Of a stretch of DNA of 64,000 nt, positions 24,773 to 36,000 are shown piece after piece. The position numbers and the translations under genes are program-made. Under the pieces are notes generated by a model that saw nothing but the letters and a program-made list of their open reading frames with translations, was not told where the DNA came from and did no database searches. Source of the stretch: Cololabis saira (Eukaryota; Chordata; Actinopteri; Beloniformes; Belonidae); assembly GCF_033807715.1 (NCBI RefSeq), contig NC_084591.1, positions 31,906,590 to 31,970,589 of the forward strand, read 5' to 3'. Position 1 is the first letter of the stretch, and every line of letters starts with the position of its first letter.

Positions 24773-25807
24773 GGCGCTGCAGAGCAGAGGGAGGATGTTG
24801 TCCATGTCTTTTCACCTGAGCTCATCCTGCAACCGCCATCCGTCCCGCCAGTGTCTGACTCATTGTTCAGCAGCAAGCAACCTGTCTCCAAACGCCACAG
24901 GAAGCTGTTGCTGAAGAGCAACAGTGCAGCTTCCAGCACCTCCGATGGAGGAGAAGAGGTCCTGCAGCAGCTGAGGCTGGCAAGGAAGCAGGAGTCTCGG
25001 CGCCGCTTGTTGACGGACATTTGCGTCAAATACCAGCAGGGCATGGCAGAGCAGCTGGTATCGCAGCGGCAGGTGTCCCGGGTTTATGTGGAGGATGGGT
25101 CCAGACTGTTGTACTGCGAGGTGCCCAAAGCCGGATGTTCTAATTGGAAGCGGGTGCTGATGGTGCTGGATGGCAGTGCCAACTCCACACAGGACATTCC
25201 TCATGACACGGCACATTATAGCAACCACCTGCGGCGGCTGGACAGCTACAACAACACTGGCATTGCAGAGAGACTGCGCTCCTACACCAAGGTGCTGTTT
25301 GTTAGGGAGCCCTTCGAGCGGCTGGTGTCAGCCTTTCGGGACAAGTTTGAGAGTCCAAACTCTTATTACCATCCTGTGTTCGGGCGGCCCATCATCTCCA
25401 GGTATCGAGCCAATGCAACACGGCATGCACTGCGCACTGGCACAGGCGTCACCTTCAGAGAGTTTGTCCAGTACCTGTTGGACGTGCGGCGACCGGTGGG
25501 GATGGATATCCACTGGGAGCCCGTCAGCCAGCTGTGCAGCCCCTGCCTCCTGCAGTACAACTTTATTGGAAAGTTCGAGAGCCTGGAAGAGGATGCTAAT
25601 TTCCTGCTGCAGAGCATCGGGGCACCAGCCAACCTCACCTTCCCCGACTTCAAAGACCGAAATCCACATGCAGAGAGGACTTCATCTGCCATTACGCAGA
25701 AATACTTTTCCCAGCTGAACGCTACAGAGAGACAGAAGGCCTATGACTTCTACTACATGGACTACGTGATGTTTAACTACCCCAAACCCTTTACAGATCT
25801 GCACTGA
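24773..25807 (+). CDS. chst8: Carbohydrate sulfotransferase 8 (GalNAc-4-O-sulfotransferase 1), last exon
   Basis: Type II Golgi enzyme that moves sulfate from PAPS to the 4-position of terminal N-acetylgalactosamine on N-glycans, as on pituitary hormones. The exon opens after TTTTAG at 24772 and reads in frame to TGA at 25805-25807: 344 residues, against about 420 for the full human protein. The missing N-terminus would hold the membrane anchor. The 5'-phosphosulfate-binding motif CEVPKAGCSNWKRVLMVL (around 25115-25170) and the 3'-phosphate motif LFVREPFERLVSAFRDKF (around 25300-25350) are intact. The C-terminus YDFYYMDYVMFNYPKPF is close to CHST8 and differs from CHST9 and CHST11-14. Five N-x-S/T sequons are present. 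The frame has no ATG near its upstream end (GTG at 24851 is just a valine codon), which fits an internal splice entry. CHST9 is the main alternative. Confidence 0.93.
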   Translation, partial: GAAEQREDVVHVFSPELILQPPSVPPVSDSLFSSKQPVSKRHRKLLLKSNSAASSTSDGGEEVLQQLRLARKQESRRRLLTDICVKYQQGMAEQLVSQRQVSRVYVEDGSRLLYCEVPKAGCSNWKRVLMVLDGSANSTQDIPHDTAHYSNHLRRLDSYNNTGIAERLRSYTKVLFVREPFERLVSAFRDKFESPNSYYHPVFGRPIISRYRANATRHALRTGTGVTFREFVQYLLDVRRPVGMDIHWEPVSQLCSPCLLQYNFIGKFESLEEDANFLLQSIGAPANLTFPDFKDRNPHAERTSSAITQKYFSQLNATERQKAYDFYYMDYVMFNYPKPFTDLH

Positions 25808-26831
25808 CATGCCTTCACGTTCCCAGGTGACAGGTGTAGCTCCATCCCTGGAATTCACTAAGGATGATGAACATGGAGAAAAAGCTGCCTTCTGCTGCAC
25901 GTCACTGGAGGAACAGAATGTTTGGTTTTAATGTGCACTGAAGTTGTTTTAAATGTGTCGATAATCAGATTTTCAAGTTAAAATAGAACAGAAAGTTAAT
26001 GTTTCATCAAAGTATTTGAATTGAACCAACTGCAAGGACAGGGAACACTGAGAAGGTTATGGGCAGGATGCAGAATGGGAGCCCCAGAGATAAACCATAA
26101 AGGTGATGAAAGAGAACCAACATGGTCGTTTTAGATCAACTGATCAGTCCAGATGATCTGCTCCCTGAGCTTCTTGTCTGCCAGGACGGATATACTCTCC
26201 TGAGGAAGTGAGTTAACACTTTTCAGGTCATTTTTAATAAATGTAACTGCTCTTTGAAAACTCAAACTTGCAGCTGCATCAACTTCTATGAAGTTCACTT
26301 GATTTCTCTCAGACTGCATCCACATTTTGAACTGATTTTTCAGGTAGCAAACCTGAGCAGCACCAGAAGAAACCAACAGGAAATATGTTTAAAACATGGC
26401 CATAATGTGGATGCAGTCTGTTTTTCATCTAATTACCACAACGTTTGTGTGTTTTTCTCTGTGCGTGCATGCGTGCGTGCGTGCAATCTGGTTCTAATGG
26501 TTCAGTTGAATCTTTTCTTAAGGCTTTAACACTGCCATGTCACTTGATGTGTGATGTCATTACATGAGACGCATATTGTGATTTTATCTCATTTAACCCT
26601 TAAATTCCCATCCTGTCACAGCCTGACCATGTCTTCAAAACAACTACTCAGCCTCTCAAACAACATTCTGTCACCAGAATGTTTTTCCTCTTTTTTTTAA
26701 TGGGTGTCAGTGCTATAATTTCTGTGTGACGTTTGTTTTAGTAACATTGCCTTATAATTGTTCAGATTATTAGTGACGCAGCCTAATGGAGCTGCAGGTT
26801 CAGCTCTGATACTGAAGAGGAATTTGATGAC

Positions 26832-26914
<83 letters not shown>

Positions 26915-29900
26915 GTTCTGCAGCATCTAAAAACAGAACCAGAACATGAAAATGACAAAAGACAATGAGATTTCCCTTTAAGAATGTTTGTTTTCCATCG
27001 ATTTGAATGCAGGATGTGCCACATCGCTCTGTGTGAGGACCTCTGCTTTTTTTACTGACCATGTTTCCATTCAGAAATGTATTAGCTAAATTGAAATAAA
27101 TGTAATTTTATATGTAGATCCAAATTGGATTTTTGTTGGATTTATGTGGTCCCCTCAGCTTTCTTGACCTGCTGACACAAATGGGTAGTTTCCAGACATA
27201 TTTGTACTTTTTGCAGTCAAAACACAGAAACTCCCTTTGAAACATTCACCAGCAGAAAAGCAGGAGACTTTAGTTGTCCAAGATCAGAACCACTTCAGGG
27301 GAAGTTGCATTTGAAAGATGAAATCCATCAGTCTAAACTGAATCATTCATCCACATGGCAGAAACAGATTTTCAGTGTCTGAAGACAGATTTAGAGGTTC
27401 ACAAACGACAGACTTCAATGGTTTATGTTGGGACTAATGTCAGGAAAATAAATCTTTGAGGGGCTATAAGAGCTTTAAACCTGACAACCATCTGCACGTC
27501 GCCATGCTGCGACTTTTCACGGCAGGTGAAAGCCTTCCCTACTTCTGCATTCAGTGGCAGCTGGGAATTTTAAACTTGTCGAAAAATGTCAAAAGAAATC
27601 AGAGTTCCTCGCCATAAACTCTAGTAATATTAGTGATCAGTCATACGGCAGCTGGCACAGAATCGTCAAGTTCTTGTAGATGTGAGAAAACATCACAGTA
27701 TCTTCAACACATCTGAGCTTGCCTGTCCTCTGGTCAGTAACTACAGGGTGTTTTTGTAACCACTGCCCCCTCTCCTCTTTGTTTCTTTTTTAGTTTGTAT
27801 ATCAAGATCCAGTGAATCCAGTGTAAGATGCTGGTACATGATAATAATTTATTCACTAACATGGATAACGTCATTTTAATCAAATGAAACGCATAGGAAA
27901 TTTTGTACAGGATAATAACACTGTTTTGAATCAACAAAAAATAAAATCTCCCCTGAAACAGGTGGTCTGAGTTTTAGTTGGAGAGACATAAAACTGTTGC
28001 ATACTGCACAGAAGCACAAATATAAAACAGTTTGTGTTGGTGCAGTTGCACAACTGCTCTCTCTTCTTCTGGTATTAATGGCAGCTGGATCCATGACACC
28101 AATGTAAAGGAACATGAAACCTGTCAGACATGAACTCAGTTGATGAACAGTTCACATTCATTGTGGTATGTTGTGATTTTATCCGTATTACTGTCTGAAG
28201 TCACGGTTAGTGTTGCAGCATTAATTGTAAAAACCTTAGTAAGGAGAAGGTGAATTAAAGCTGCTAGCATCGTTGGTTGGGCCGTTGCACCTATGACCAC
28301 GTTGCCATCAAAGTCACCCATTCATCATGAGGTTTTGGTATAAATGACCAAACATTTACACACACAAGTGCGATGACAAGTCTCTTGACATGGATTTCCA
28401 CCATTTCATACCAATAATAAACTCAATCAAAAGACTGTTTCCTGGCCCTGCAATTGGCACTTTTTTTTCTTTCAGAGTGGAAAGGCACTGCTTCTCCTCA
28501 CCTGCCATATGACCAAAACATTTCTGACATACTCGACGAAGTAGGAGAAAGGAGACTTCTAATCTGACCGCGCAATGATTGACAGCACTCGAGATCTGGC
28601 CAATCAGAAGGGGGCTTGTGCATGCAGGCTCTTGCAGAGCTACAGAAGGTGATATTTTATCATGTCATTCAAAACACATGGCGAATCAGGAGCGAGCAAG
28701 AGAAAAAAAGGCAAAACAATAGGAAACTCGTGCTTCACTTGAAGGTGGGTATGTTGAAATCAAACTTTTTGGCACAAACATCTAAGCTGCAACTCATTAG
28801 ACAGGAATATCTGTCTCCAGTCTCTGTCTAGACTGGGAAAAAAATATTCCAGCGGCCCTAATGAACATTTATTGAATGTCTTGTTGATGCCTTATTGAAA
28901 AAGAGTGGTGAAATTTTGTTGGGGATTCAGGCGGTGGAAGTTGCTTTGTTTTGATGAGTAATTGATGGCTATTTGTGAATTGGATTTGTTTTGCTTTTTT
29001 TATTTCAGCTTGAAGTGTTTTGTTAAATTATTCATTGATTTGTTATAAAGTTGAGTTTTTTTTATTTAATATTTATTTATTTCAGGTTGAATATTTTTAT
29101 CTAATATTTAGAGGGTTTGTCGCCTTCCCCTCAGGGCTGTTAGGAGGCAAAGGAGAGGGTTAAATAAGACAGGGAAGAAGCTGTCAGACGGTTGTTGGTC
29201 TGACGTTGTGAAAGGCAGTTTATGTTGCTGTTCTACTTCTTACCTGCAAGTCTCCTACTCTGTTACTGTGATCTATGACAGCTTATCGTGTGTGTTTTTA
29301 TCAGGATCATTAGCTTACGTTATTATGACTCTTTTGTTGTAGTGCCTCTTCAAAGTCGCCATTAAAAATATTCCATTAGACATGCGAGCAGTCTGTTTCT
29401 TCAATATGTATTTATTTATTTTATTTCAGGTTTCATTTTTTTATTTAATATTTATTTCAGTTTTAATTTTTTCTTTTATTTGACTCTTAGAGTCAAACTA
29501 CTGTAGCTATACTTACAGTAAATTTGTTATTATTAATAAAGGTTGTCAAGTTAAATGGCATGTTGTCATTTTGTGTACCGATGATACATTTGGGATGGGG
29601 AGAGAAGGGGAGGGTGTGAGGCAGGTGGGCGGGCGGGCGTTGGGTTAGGGCCTCCAAACACCAGTTCATCAGAGTGTTCATCAGCACATCTGTAGTCCTG
29701 GAAGGATGATCAAGCTATGCTACCTGATAGAGGTCTGGTACTTTCATCAGACTGTGATGTTGATCATCCTGGATCATGTCCTGATGTTAAACCGAAGTTC
29801 AACAGTGTTGATTATCAGCCCTCAATCTTCTGAGAGTTGTGACCTCGAGTACAATGAAGAGGATCTTCTGTGACTTACTTCAAATATCTGATTTTAATGT

Positions 29901-29960
29901 ATTTAAGATCCCATCAGGTTTGTCCACTTTGTTCCTGTCCATGGTGAAAAACTAATGTGG
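25808..29960. other. chst8 3' UTR and intergenic sequence
   Basis: The chst8 3' UTR begins here. A possible AATAAA poly(A) signal lies at 26236-26241, with another near 27447. No other exon was recognised. A minus-strand frame at 26131-26376 (81 codons) has mixed composition but no known domain. Bases 28560-28620 hold ATTGACAG and CCAATCAG words. Bases 29020-29480 are T-rich with TTTATTT runs. Confidence 0.45.
26825..26914. repeat. (GAT)n trinucleotide microsatellite
   Basis: About 28 GAT/ATG units with one early interruption (gac). The poly-Met, poly-His and poly-Ile frames are products of the repeat. Confidence 0.97.
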
Positions 29961-29969
29961 TCTGTGATT

Positions 29970-30232
29970 GAACATCCATCCGTTGCCTATACTCTCTTTT
30001 TCCTGTTCAGGGTAACGGGGTCTTCTGGTAAAAGGCAGGACTTCAGCTGGACAGGTCAAGAGTCCATCACAAGAGCACATGTAGACAAACAACCACACTC
30101 AGTCTCACGGGAAACTTACACTCACCAATTAACCTGACTTTCACATTTTTGGGCCGTGAGACGAAGCCGGAGTACCTGCAAAGACCCCACAGAAGCATTG
30201 GAAGAACATGAAAACCTCCACAGTTTTGCTGC
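29970..30232 (-). mobile_element. tRNA-derived SINE, reversed, diverged copy
   Basis: Reversed, this follows the SINE body seen at 51545-51922: the 'ccatccgttgcctatac' end corresponds to the ATGG-tail end, 'ggacaggtcaagagtccatc' to the ACCTGTCC word, and 'tcaccaattaacc', 'acatttttgggccgtgagac', 'agaacatg' and 'cctccaca' follow in order. It has several differences from the other copies, so it is old. Confidence 0.7.
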
Positions 30233-30660
30233 CCGCCATTCTGACGGTTACTGAACATATTATGGTACCTTCTTCTTCTTCTAAAGACTTGGGAACCAAT
30301 CCTGCTTTCATGTAAACAACGCCATCATTAAAACACATCCATCTGATCTTTGCTGGTTTCCTCTCATCACCTCAGGCGTGGACTGTGGGCTTTAGTGACA
30401 TCTAGTGGCAATATTTGGTAAGTGTAAGCTGAACCGGAAAAACCAAAATGTCAAACATTTATCATAATTGTCGTCAACATGTAAACTTTTCTACGCTACG
30501 TCTCTGTAGCGATAGCAGGTTTTATTAAAAGTGTGAAGCTCTAAGCAAGTGGAAAGAGAGGAAGGAAAGCCTCTCTCAGGACTCGAACCTGAGCCGGCTG
30601 CACAAGGCTTCTGGGGTGTCTTATCATACATGTGCAGATGATTGTGAGCTGTCGCTACAT

Positions 30661-31091
30661 TAAAGGCTGAATTATGCTTCTGCGTCAAAATGGCGCCGTG
30701 CCTACGGCGTGTGGTTTGGATCGACGCAGAGGACACGCCGTCACCTGCGCCGTCACTGACGCGTACCTCCCGAAAATTGTAACTACGCGTCGAGGCGACG
30801 CAGACCACACGCAGACCGAGAGGGCTGTGATTGGTTCGCTTGGAAGCAACGCATTTCCGGTTTACGGTTTGAATCAGTAGTGAACTTTCAGCGCTCTTTT
30901 CTTCGTTTATATGTGATTTTTTTTTGTTTTTGTTTTTTGCACAATAGTTGTCCTTATTTCTTTGATTTACTGTGGGGGTACTGCACCGCAACCAAATGGA
31001 GAGACGGAGAAGTCCGAAGGTTTCAGCACGGCGTCACGGCTGCGGCGTGTGCTCTGCGTTGGTGTGACGCAGAAGCATAATTCAGCCTTTA
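30661..31091. mobile_element. MITE with 27-bp perfect terminal inverted repeats
   Basis: Bases 30661-30687 are repeated exactly, inverted, at 31065-31091, with the core GGCTGAATTATGCTTCTGCG. The outermost bases read TA on both sides, so the target duplication is probably TA. The interior is rich in CG-containing words (ACGCAGA, CACGCCG) and holds no gene. It belongs to a non-autonomous DNA transposon family. The parent superfamily was not identified. Confidence 0.85.
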
Positions 31092-31343
31092 GAGTTGAAA
31101 AGTTCACTCCAGTTGTGGGTGGAGCCTCTGTGGTGAAGTTTGCTATCCACCTGACCCATCTTGAGACCTGGACCAAAGATTCTAACATGCGTCAGAGGGT
31201 TGGTCACATGTTCCTGGTCACATGTTCCTGGTCACAAGTTCCTGCCTCTGAGCACTTGCTCAACAGAGACAGCTGTCCACGCCTAGACTTCAAACCAGGC
31301 TTCGGAAAGCTCTGCCTGACGTCACAGGGGGCTTGACCGGTTC

Positions 31344-31642
31344 TGTCAGGATTTGACACTTCCCCCAGGTTTTTATTCTCAGTTCTCCCCTCCTGTTTCC
31401 CATCTGCCCTGATTGTCTGCACCGGTGTCTCGTTATTCCCTGTGTATATCTAGTCTTGTCTTTCCCCTGCTCCCTGTCGGTCCGTACTGTTTCCTCCATC
31501 CGTGTCTCCTCGCCTAGTTTTGGATTTGTGTTTTTTGTTCAGCCTTTTTTGATCCTGCACAGCGCTTTTGGTTCAATAAACCCAGTTTTTGATGAACTCC
31601 TGCCTCCTGCTTTTGGGTCCTCAACACAACCACACCGTGACA
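31344..31642 (+). mobile_element. Solo LTR with perfect 5-bp target duplication
   Basis: The LTR reads TGTCAGGATTTGACAC...CACACCGTGACA (299 bp). It is flanked directly by GGTTC on both sides (31339-31343 and 31643-31647). A TATATC box lies near 31445 and an AATAAA signal near 31576, as expected for U3 and R. It is clearly the same family as the LTR at 44287-44615 ('ctgccctgattgtctgcacc', 'ccctgtcggtccgtactg'). Confidence 0.9.
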
Positions 31643-31774
31643 GGTTCCTCTGTGGTTTCTAGACGAGATCATTCAAACCTCTGCTGGTCCTGCTCTGATC
31701 CCTCAGTAAAAGAAGTCCTTCAATGTTTCTTCCCCTGAAATTCATTCATTTAAATTCCAAACAGGTGAAAGTTT

Positions 31775-32885
31775 GGGTGCGTCCCAATACTCCCCCTCGC
31801 CCTCCTTTTCTTCCCTAACCCTAACTTTTGCGCGTTCCCGTGAAGGTAGTGGTGTCCCAATTCCTCTTTTCACCTAGGGGGAGGGGGCATAACGAGGGCT
31901 AGGGGCTGAGAATAGCCCCTTCAAATCGAGGGATTTCAGATGCTGACTTGGCGAGCGAGGGGGTATGAAAAAAAGAGGCTCTGCGTCGATTTGACTCGCC
32001 GACCGAAGGCAAACAGGCAGACTGGTCTCAGAGAAATAGAGAGAAATAATCCTGTGACTCGTCAGATTTGTTTTGGATGTTTCTGATATAATAGTCTTCA
32101 GAAACCACAAAGTAATCCAGCTGTTATCTGGGTAATTTACACACTTTCAGATAAAGTTGCGGAAGATCACGCCAGAATAAAGGGATTTATGGTTCCGCGT
32201 TACACCAACGCAGATCCTACGGCGGAGGTTACGCAACCTACGCCGTAGGCTCTGCGTCGATTTAACGCGGACCCAAGCTCCGGACCCGGCAGACAGAAAT
32301 CTCTAAATTTCGGAGCAAATTTCTTAACAGGCGTAGCTACAACTGTTAGATTTAATCTATTAAACCAACATATTCCTAAATGATTTATTTCAGCCGGCGT
32401 GATTCTCAACAGAGCTGCGTCCCGGGAGAGAGTGTCTCTCCCGGGGCTGACGGAGCAGCCTGACCCAGCGATCACGTCTCTTCTCGGGCTGTGAGCTGAG
32501 GCTGCTCCCCGGGGCCGGCGGCTTTTCTCATCTCCGAAAACATCGGGTCAAATTTCTTAACAGGCGTTATTTGGATAAACTGAGCCCCGGTTGGGGATCT
32601 TAAGGTTACCATTATACCTGAAAAAATATTAAAACTTAATAAAGTGCCATATTAACAGCGCTACAGCTGAAATTAAAACAGCTTTTGGCTCTCAGCTTCC
32701 TGATCAGGGTAGGGATGAAAACGAGGGGTAGGGGGAGAATTGGGACAGGCACCTGGGCCAAGTGCCCTAGATCTCAAGTGCCCTAAAATCTCCCCCTTCT
32801 TTTTTAGGGTTTAGGGAAGAAAAGAAGTGCGAGTGGAGAAAAGAAGGGCGAGTGAAGGAGAATTGGGATTGGGCCTTTGTCTGAC
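31775..32885. mobile_element. Composite of GC-rich DNA-transposon ends
   Basis: The left end 'gggtgcgtcccaatactccc' is echoed inverted twice: near 32700-32750 ('gggggagaattgggacaggc') and near 32840-32880 ('gagaattgggattgggc'). Both neighbourhoods contain 'ccctaaccc' or 'agggtttaggg' and CTTCTTTTC-like words. This looks like one non-autonomous element with a second, partial copy joined at its right. A separate small hairpin is nested at 32191-32273. No transposase is encoded. Confidence 0.5.
32191..32273. repeat. Small foldback repeat (33-34 bp arms)
   Basis: The arm 32191-32224 (ending CAGATCCTACGGCG) pairs with 32241-32273 (starting CGCCGTAGGCTCTGCG) around a 16-base loop, with a few mismatches. 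It shares the words GACGCAG and TACGGCG with the MITE at 30661-31091, so a family link is possible. Confidence 0.7.
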
Positions 32886-33019
32886 GACCGTGTTTGACTA
32901 ATTACAGCTGAAATATGATGAAAAAGATCAAGTCAACTTGTTCAGTGATTCAATTTGTTTATTAAGTCCATCATCTGTAATCTGACGACAGGACACAGAG
33001 GAAGATGATGAAGAATCTC

Positions 33020-36000
33020 TGGTTACATCCTCTACACTTTTATTTACACACAGACAATAAGTCACTTGCACTGGGACAGTGTTACACTTCTACATCATCA
33101 GTGGAGTTACAATGACGTCTAAGAGGACAGACAGATAGAGGCGACTCGTCAGGGATTGACCAGTTCGTCTGACGTGACGGAAGGAGCCAGACCATCCAAC
33201 ACACCCATCTCTGAAATCACAAGCATGAAGAAACAGAACATGAACACAAACACCATCAAATATGAGCCATTCTGGACTTTTATCTCCTAAATACTTAGAC
33301 AGGGACAGATGAGTGGACTTAAACACTTCAGGATGGGGAAAATGAAGCTCTGCAACCCCCTGGACTAATATCTGGGTCCATGTTGGACGTTCTTCTGAAA
33401 TCCAGACAGGAAGTAGTGAAGATGCACAGAGGAGGACATGTCCAGAAGCTCTGTTTTACCTTTGAGTAGCCTGCTGAGGCATTTTCATCCTTCTCCTTAT
33501 TACAAAGAGATAGTCTGGTTCTTCTGGTTGGACTATAATTTCCAGGGTTAGTTCCAATGAATGCAGAAGAAACTGTCTGTGGACATCACTGGATGGACAT
33601 CCAACCAATCAGAGATTCATATTTGACTGTGAAATAACCAGACTAGTACAAAAGACACGGGAGATGTCTGCAGTGGAGAAGGAACCCTGGTTTAGGTCCT
33701 GGTGTCCATCTGTCCACCAGGGGGCGCTGCAGGACTTGAAGCACTACAGAATGACTGGCTGAAAAAGGGTTATACACACCTCTAAAACCAGGGAAAGGTT
33801 TCAGTAAAACAAGGATACAGGTACCGTCAAATATTCATCTCAGAATGAGCAGCAAGGTCATTTCTGAATGTTATCAGACATCTGGTTGATGTAAAGAAAA
33901 TCTGCCTGCTAGAGCAGAAAGAGTGGACAAATATGAGAGTATGTCATCCGTCCACATCAGCATCCCGGGGATGCTTGTTGGAGACTCTGATGGACTGAGA
34001 GGTTGTTGGAGCCGGCAGGGAGGACATGAAGATTGTAGTGGGACTGAATATTCCTTTCACATGTAAGAACCCGTAAACATCTTATTTAATGAAACGCCGC
34101 CGGGTCTGTGGCAACCCATCTGATGGGTCATTTGCAGAGCTGCTTCTGTATATCCATCCTGTTGAGAACCTCTGCAGCCACCAGGGGGCGCTGCATGGTC
34201 GGCATTAAGCTTCTTTATTTGTCATCGAGCCAGCAGCCCGAAACAATGATATACACAGTTCCAGTACAGCCCGTCCGAAGAACAAACGAACAATGAGAAC
34301 ATGGGTAGACAAGGGCTGCAGCCACCGGAGGGCGCTGCCTTCAGCTCGCTGGCAACCATTCTTTGAGCTAAAAACTTCAGGGGTTTGCAAGTTCATAAAC
34401 TTAGTCTTGGTATTTTATCGTACTCCTCGCTAAACAATGTTGGTTTATTCAACTCAACTTGAATTTGAACTTTTAATCCACAAATTCAAGCTGTTTTTTT
34501 GTTACGGTGTACCAGATGAGCGTGTCACCAGGATCATCTTGAAGGATCTGAACTCCTCCATCACACTAGACATTTCATTAAACAAGTGCCCCTATTAGTA
34601 TCATGCACAGGGCCCTAAAAACTCAGAAACAGCCCTGATCCTATGCAGTCCGACCCGGTGCTGCCGTTGTTAAACCTGAACGAGGAACGTTACATCTGCA
34701 GGGCTATGTGATGGAACAGAAGAAGTAAAAACTGTTTTACTATTTCCTTTTTTAACTGTCAGAATACCAGACTGGTCTTCACATGTTAGACCGGGTTTCA
34801 GGGGTCCACATAGACGGTAATGAGAGGCGTACCTTTCAGTTTAAGGTAGGACAGGAAGTCGATGACGGTGTGGACGACGTCTTCATCTGCTGTTCTCAGA
34901 GCTCCTGTGGAGGAACAACATCGTGAGTGTTCAGGCAGCAGGTCAGGACCGCTCGTCCCTGCAGATACAGACGTGTCCTCACGCAGGGATCCTGAGGAGG
35001 CTTGTTCCGAGGCAAACCAGCAAGGCATCATGGGAATAAAATACTTGCATGTCGGAAAAAAAACCTTGTTAGCTATAGAAAATTAGACAAAATCGTTTTG
35101 ACTTGAAGTTATACAGTTGGTGATTAGAATACTTGAACTTGCCAGCTGGTTAGCAGCTGGTTAGCAGCTGTTTTCTGAATAAATAGATGTTCTACAGCAG
35201 TCAGACAGTTTTTGCCTGAACAGTACCGGGACACTTCAGTTACCACTGTCCACCAGACCGTTGAGGTCAGGCCTGGGCTGTTTTGTTTTACTACATGCGA
35301 CCATGTGTTGCTAGTTGAAATCCAGCTTAAATCCTTCAAATCAGGCCTGGGAAATGCCAGTCCTCCAGACTGCTGCCCTACAGTTTTTAGATGTTTCCCT
35401 GCACAACACACACTGATACAAGTCTTGGAGGACCAGGACTGAAGACCACCGATCTAAAACCTGCAGGACAGCCAACCTGGAGGATTGGCGTCGCATGGGT
35501 CTGATTTAGAGGATTTAAGCTGGACTTCAACCAGCAACACATGCTTACATGTAGTGTAACAAACATAGTTTTACTAATAAGTAAAATATTGAGAAATACA
35601 TTTTTCAGCGACAACCATACATTAGATCAAATTCTTAAAGACACAAACTCCTGTCACTCTATTAGTCCCAGACGTTTGTGCCTTTAATGTGAAAACCAAA
35701 TACTTTCCAACTCCAGTCATGAATCTTTACTCGTTTGTTTCACTCAGGATTTTGATGAAGAGAAATGTCTTGTACTGGAGCATGGAAGACGGACAGCTGA
35801 CGTCTGTGCAGCGAGGCCCCGCTGCTCTGAGAGCCGTTGTTCTGGCCTCGACAGTAACGGTGAAATAAACCAGCCCAGAGAACATCTCAATTAGCCTCGC
35901 GTGGTTAGATAGGACGCTCAACCCTCACCAGTCAGGCCACTGGTCTACATTTCCAGAGTAAAAATACACAAACCTTGTAGTTTCATCCTCTACTGAACAT

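Noticed and set aside
24851..24853. Start of chst8 at 24851
   Set aside because: This codon is GTG (valine). The frame continues upstream to a splice acceptor at 24772.
26131..26376. 81-codon minus-strand frame after chst8 as an exon
   Set aside because: No matching splice partners and no recognised family.
30491..30991. 166-codon minus-strand frame
   Set aside because: It runs across most of a MITE and its edge, so it is a chance frame in CpG-rich repeat DNA.
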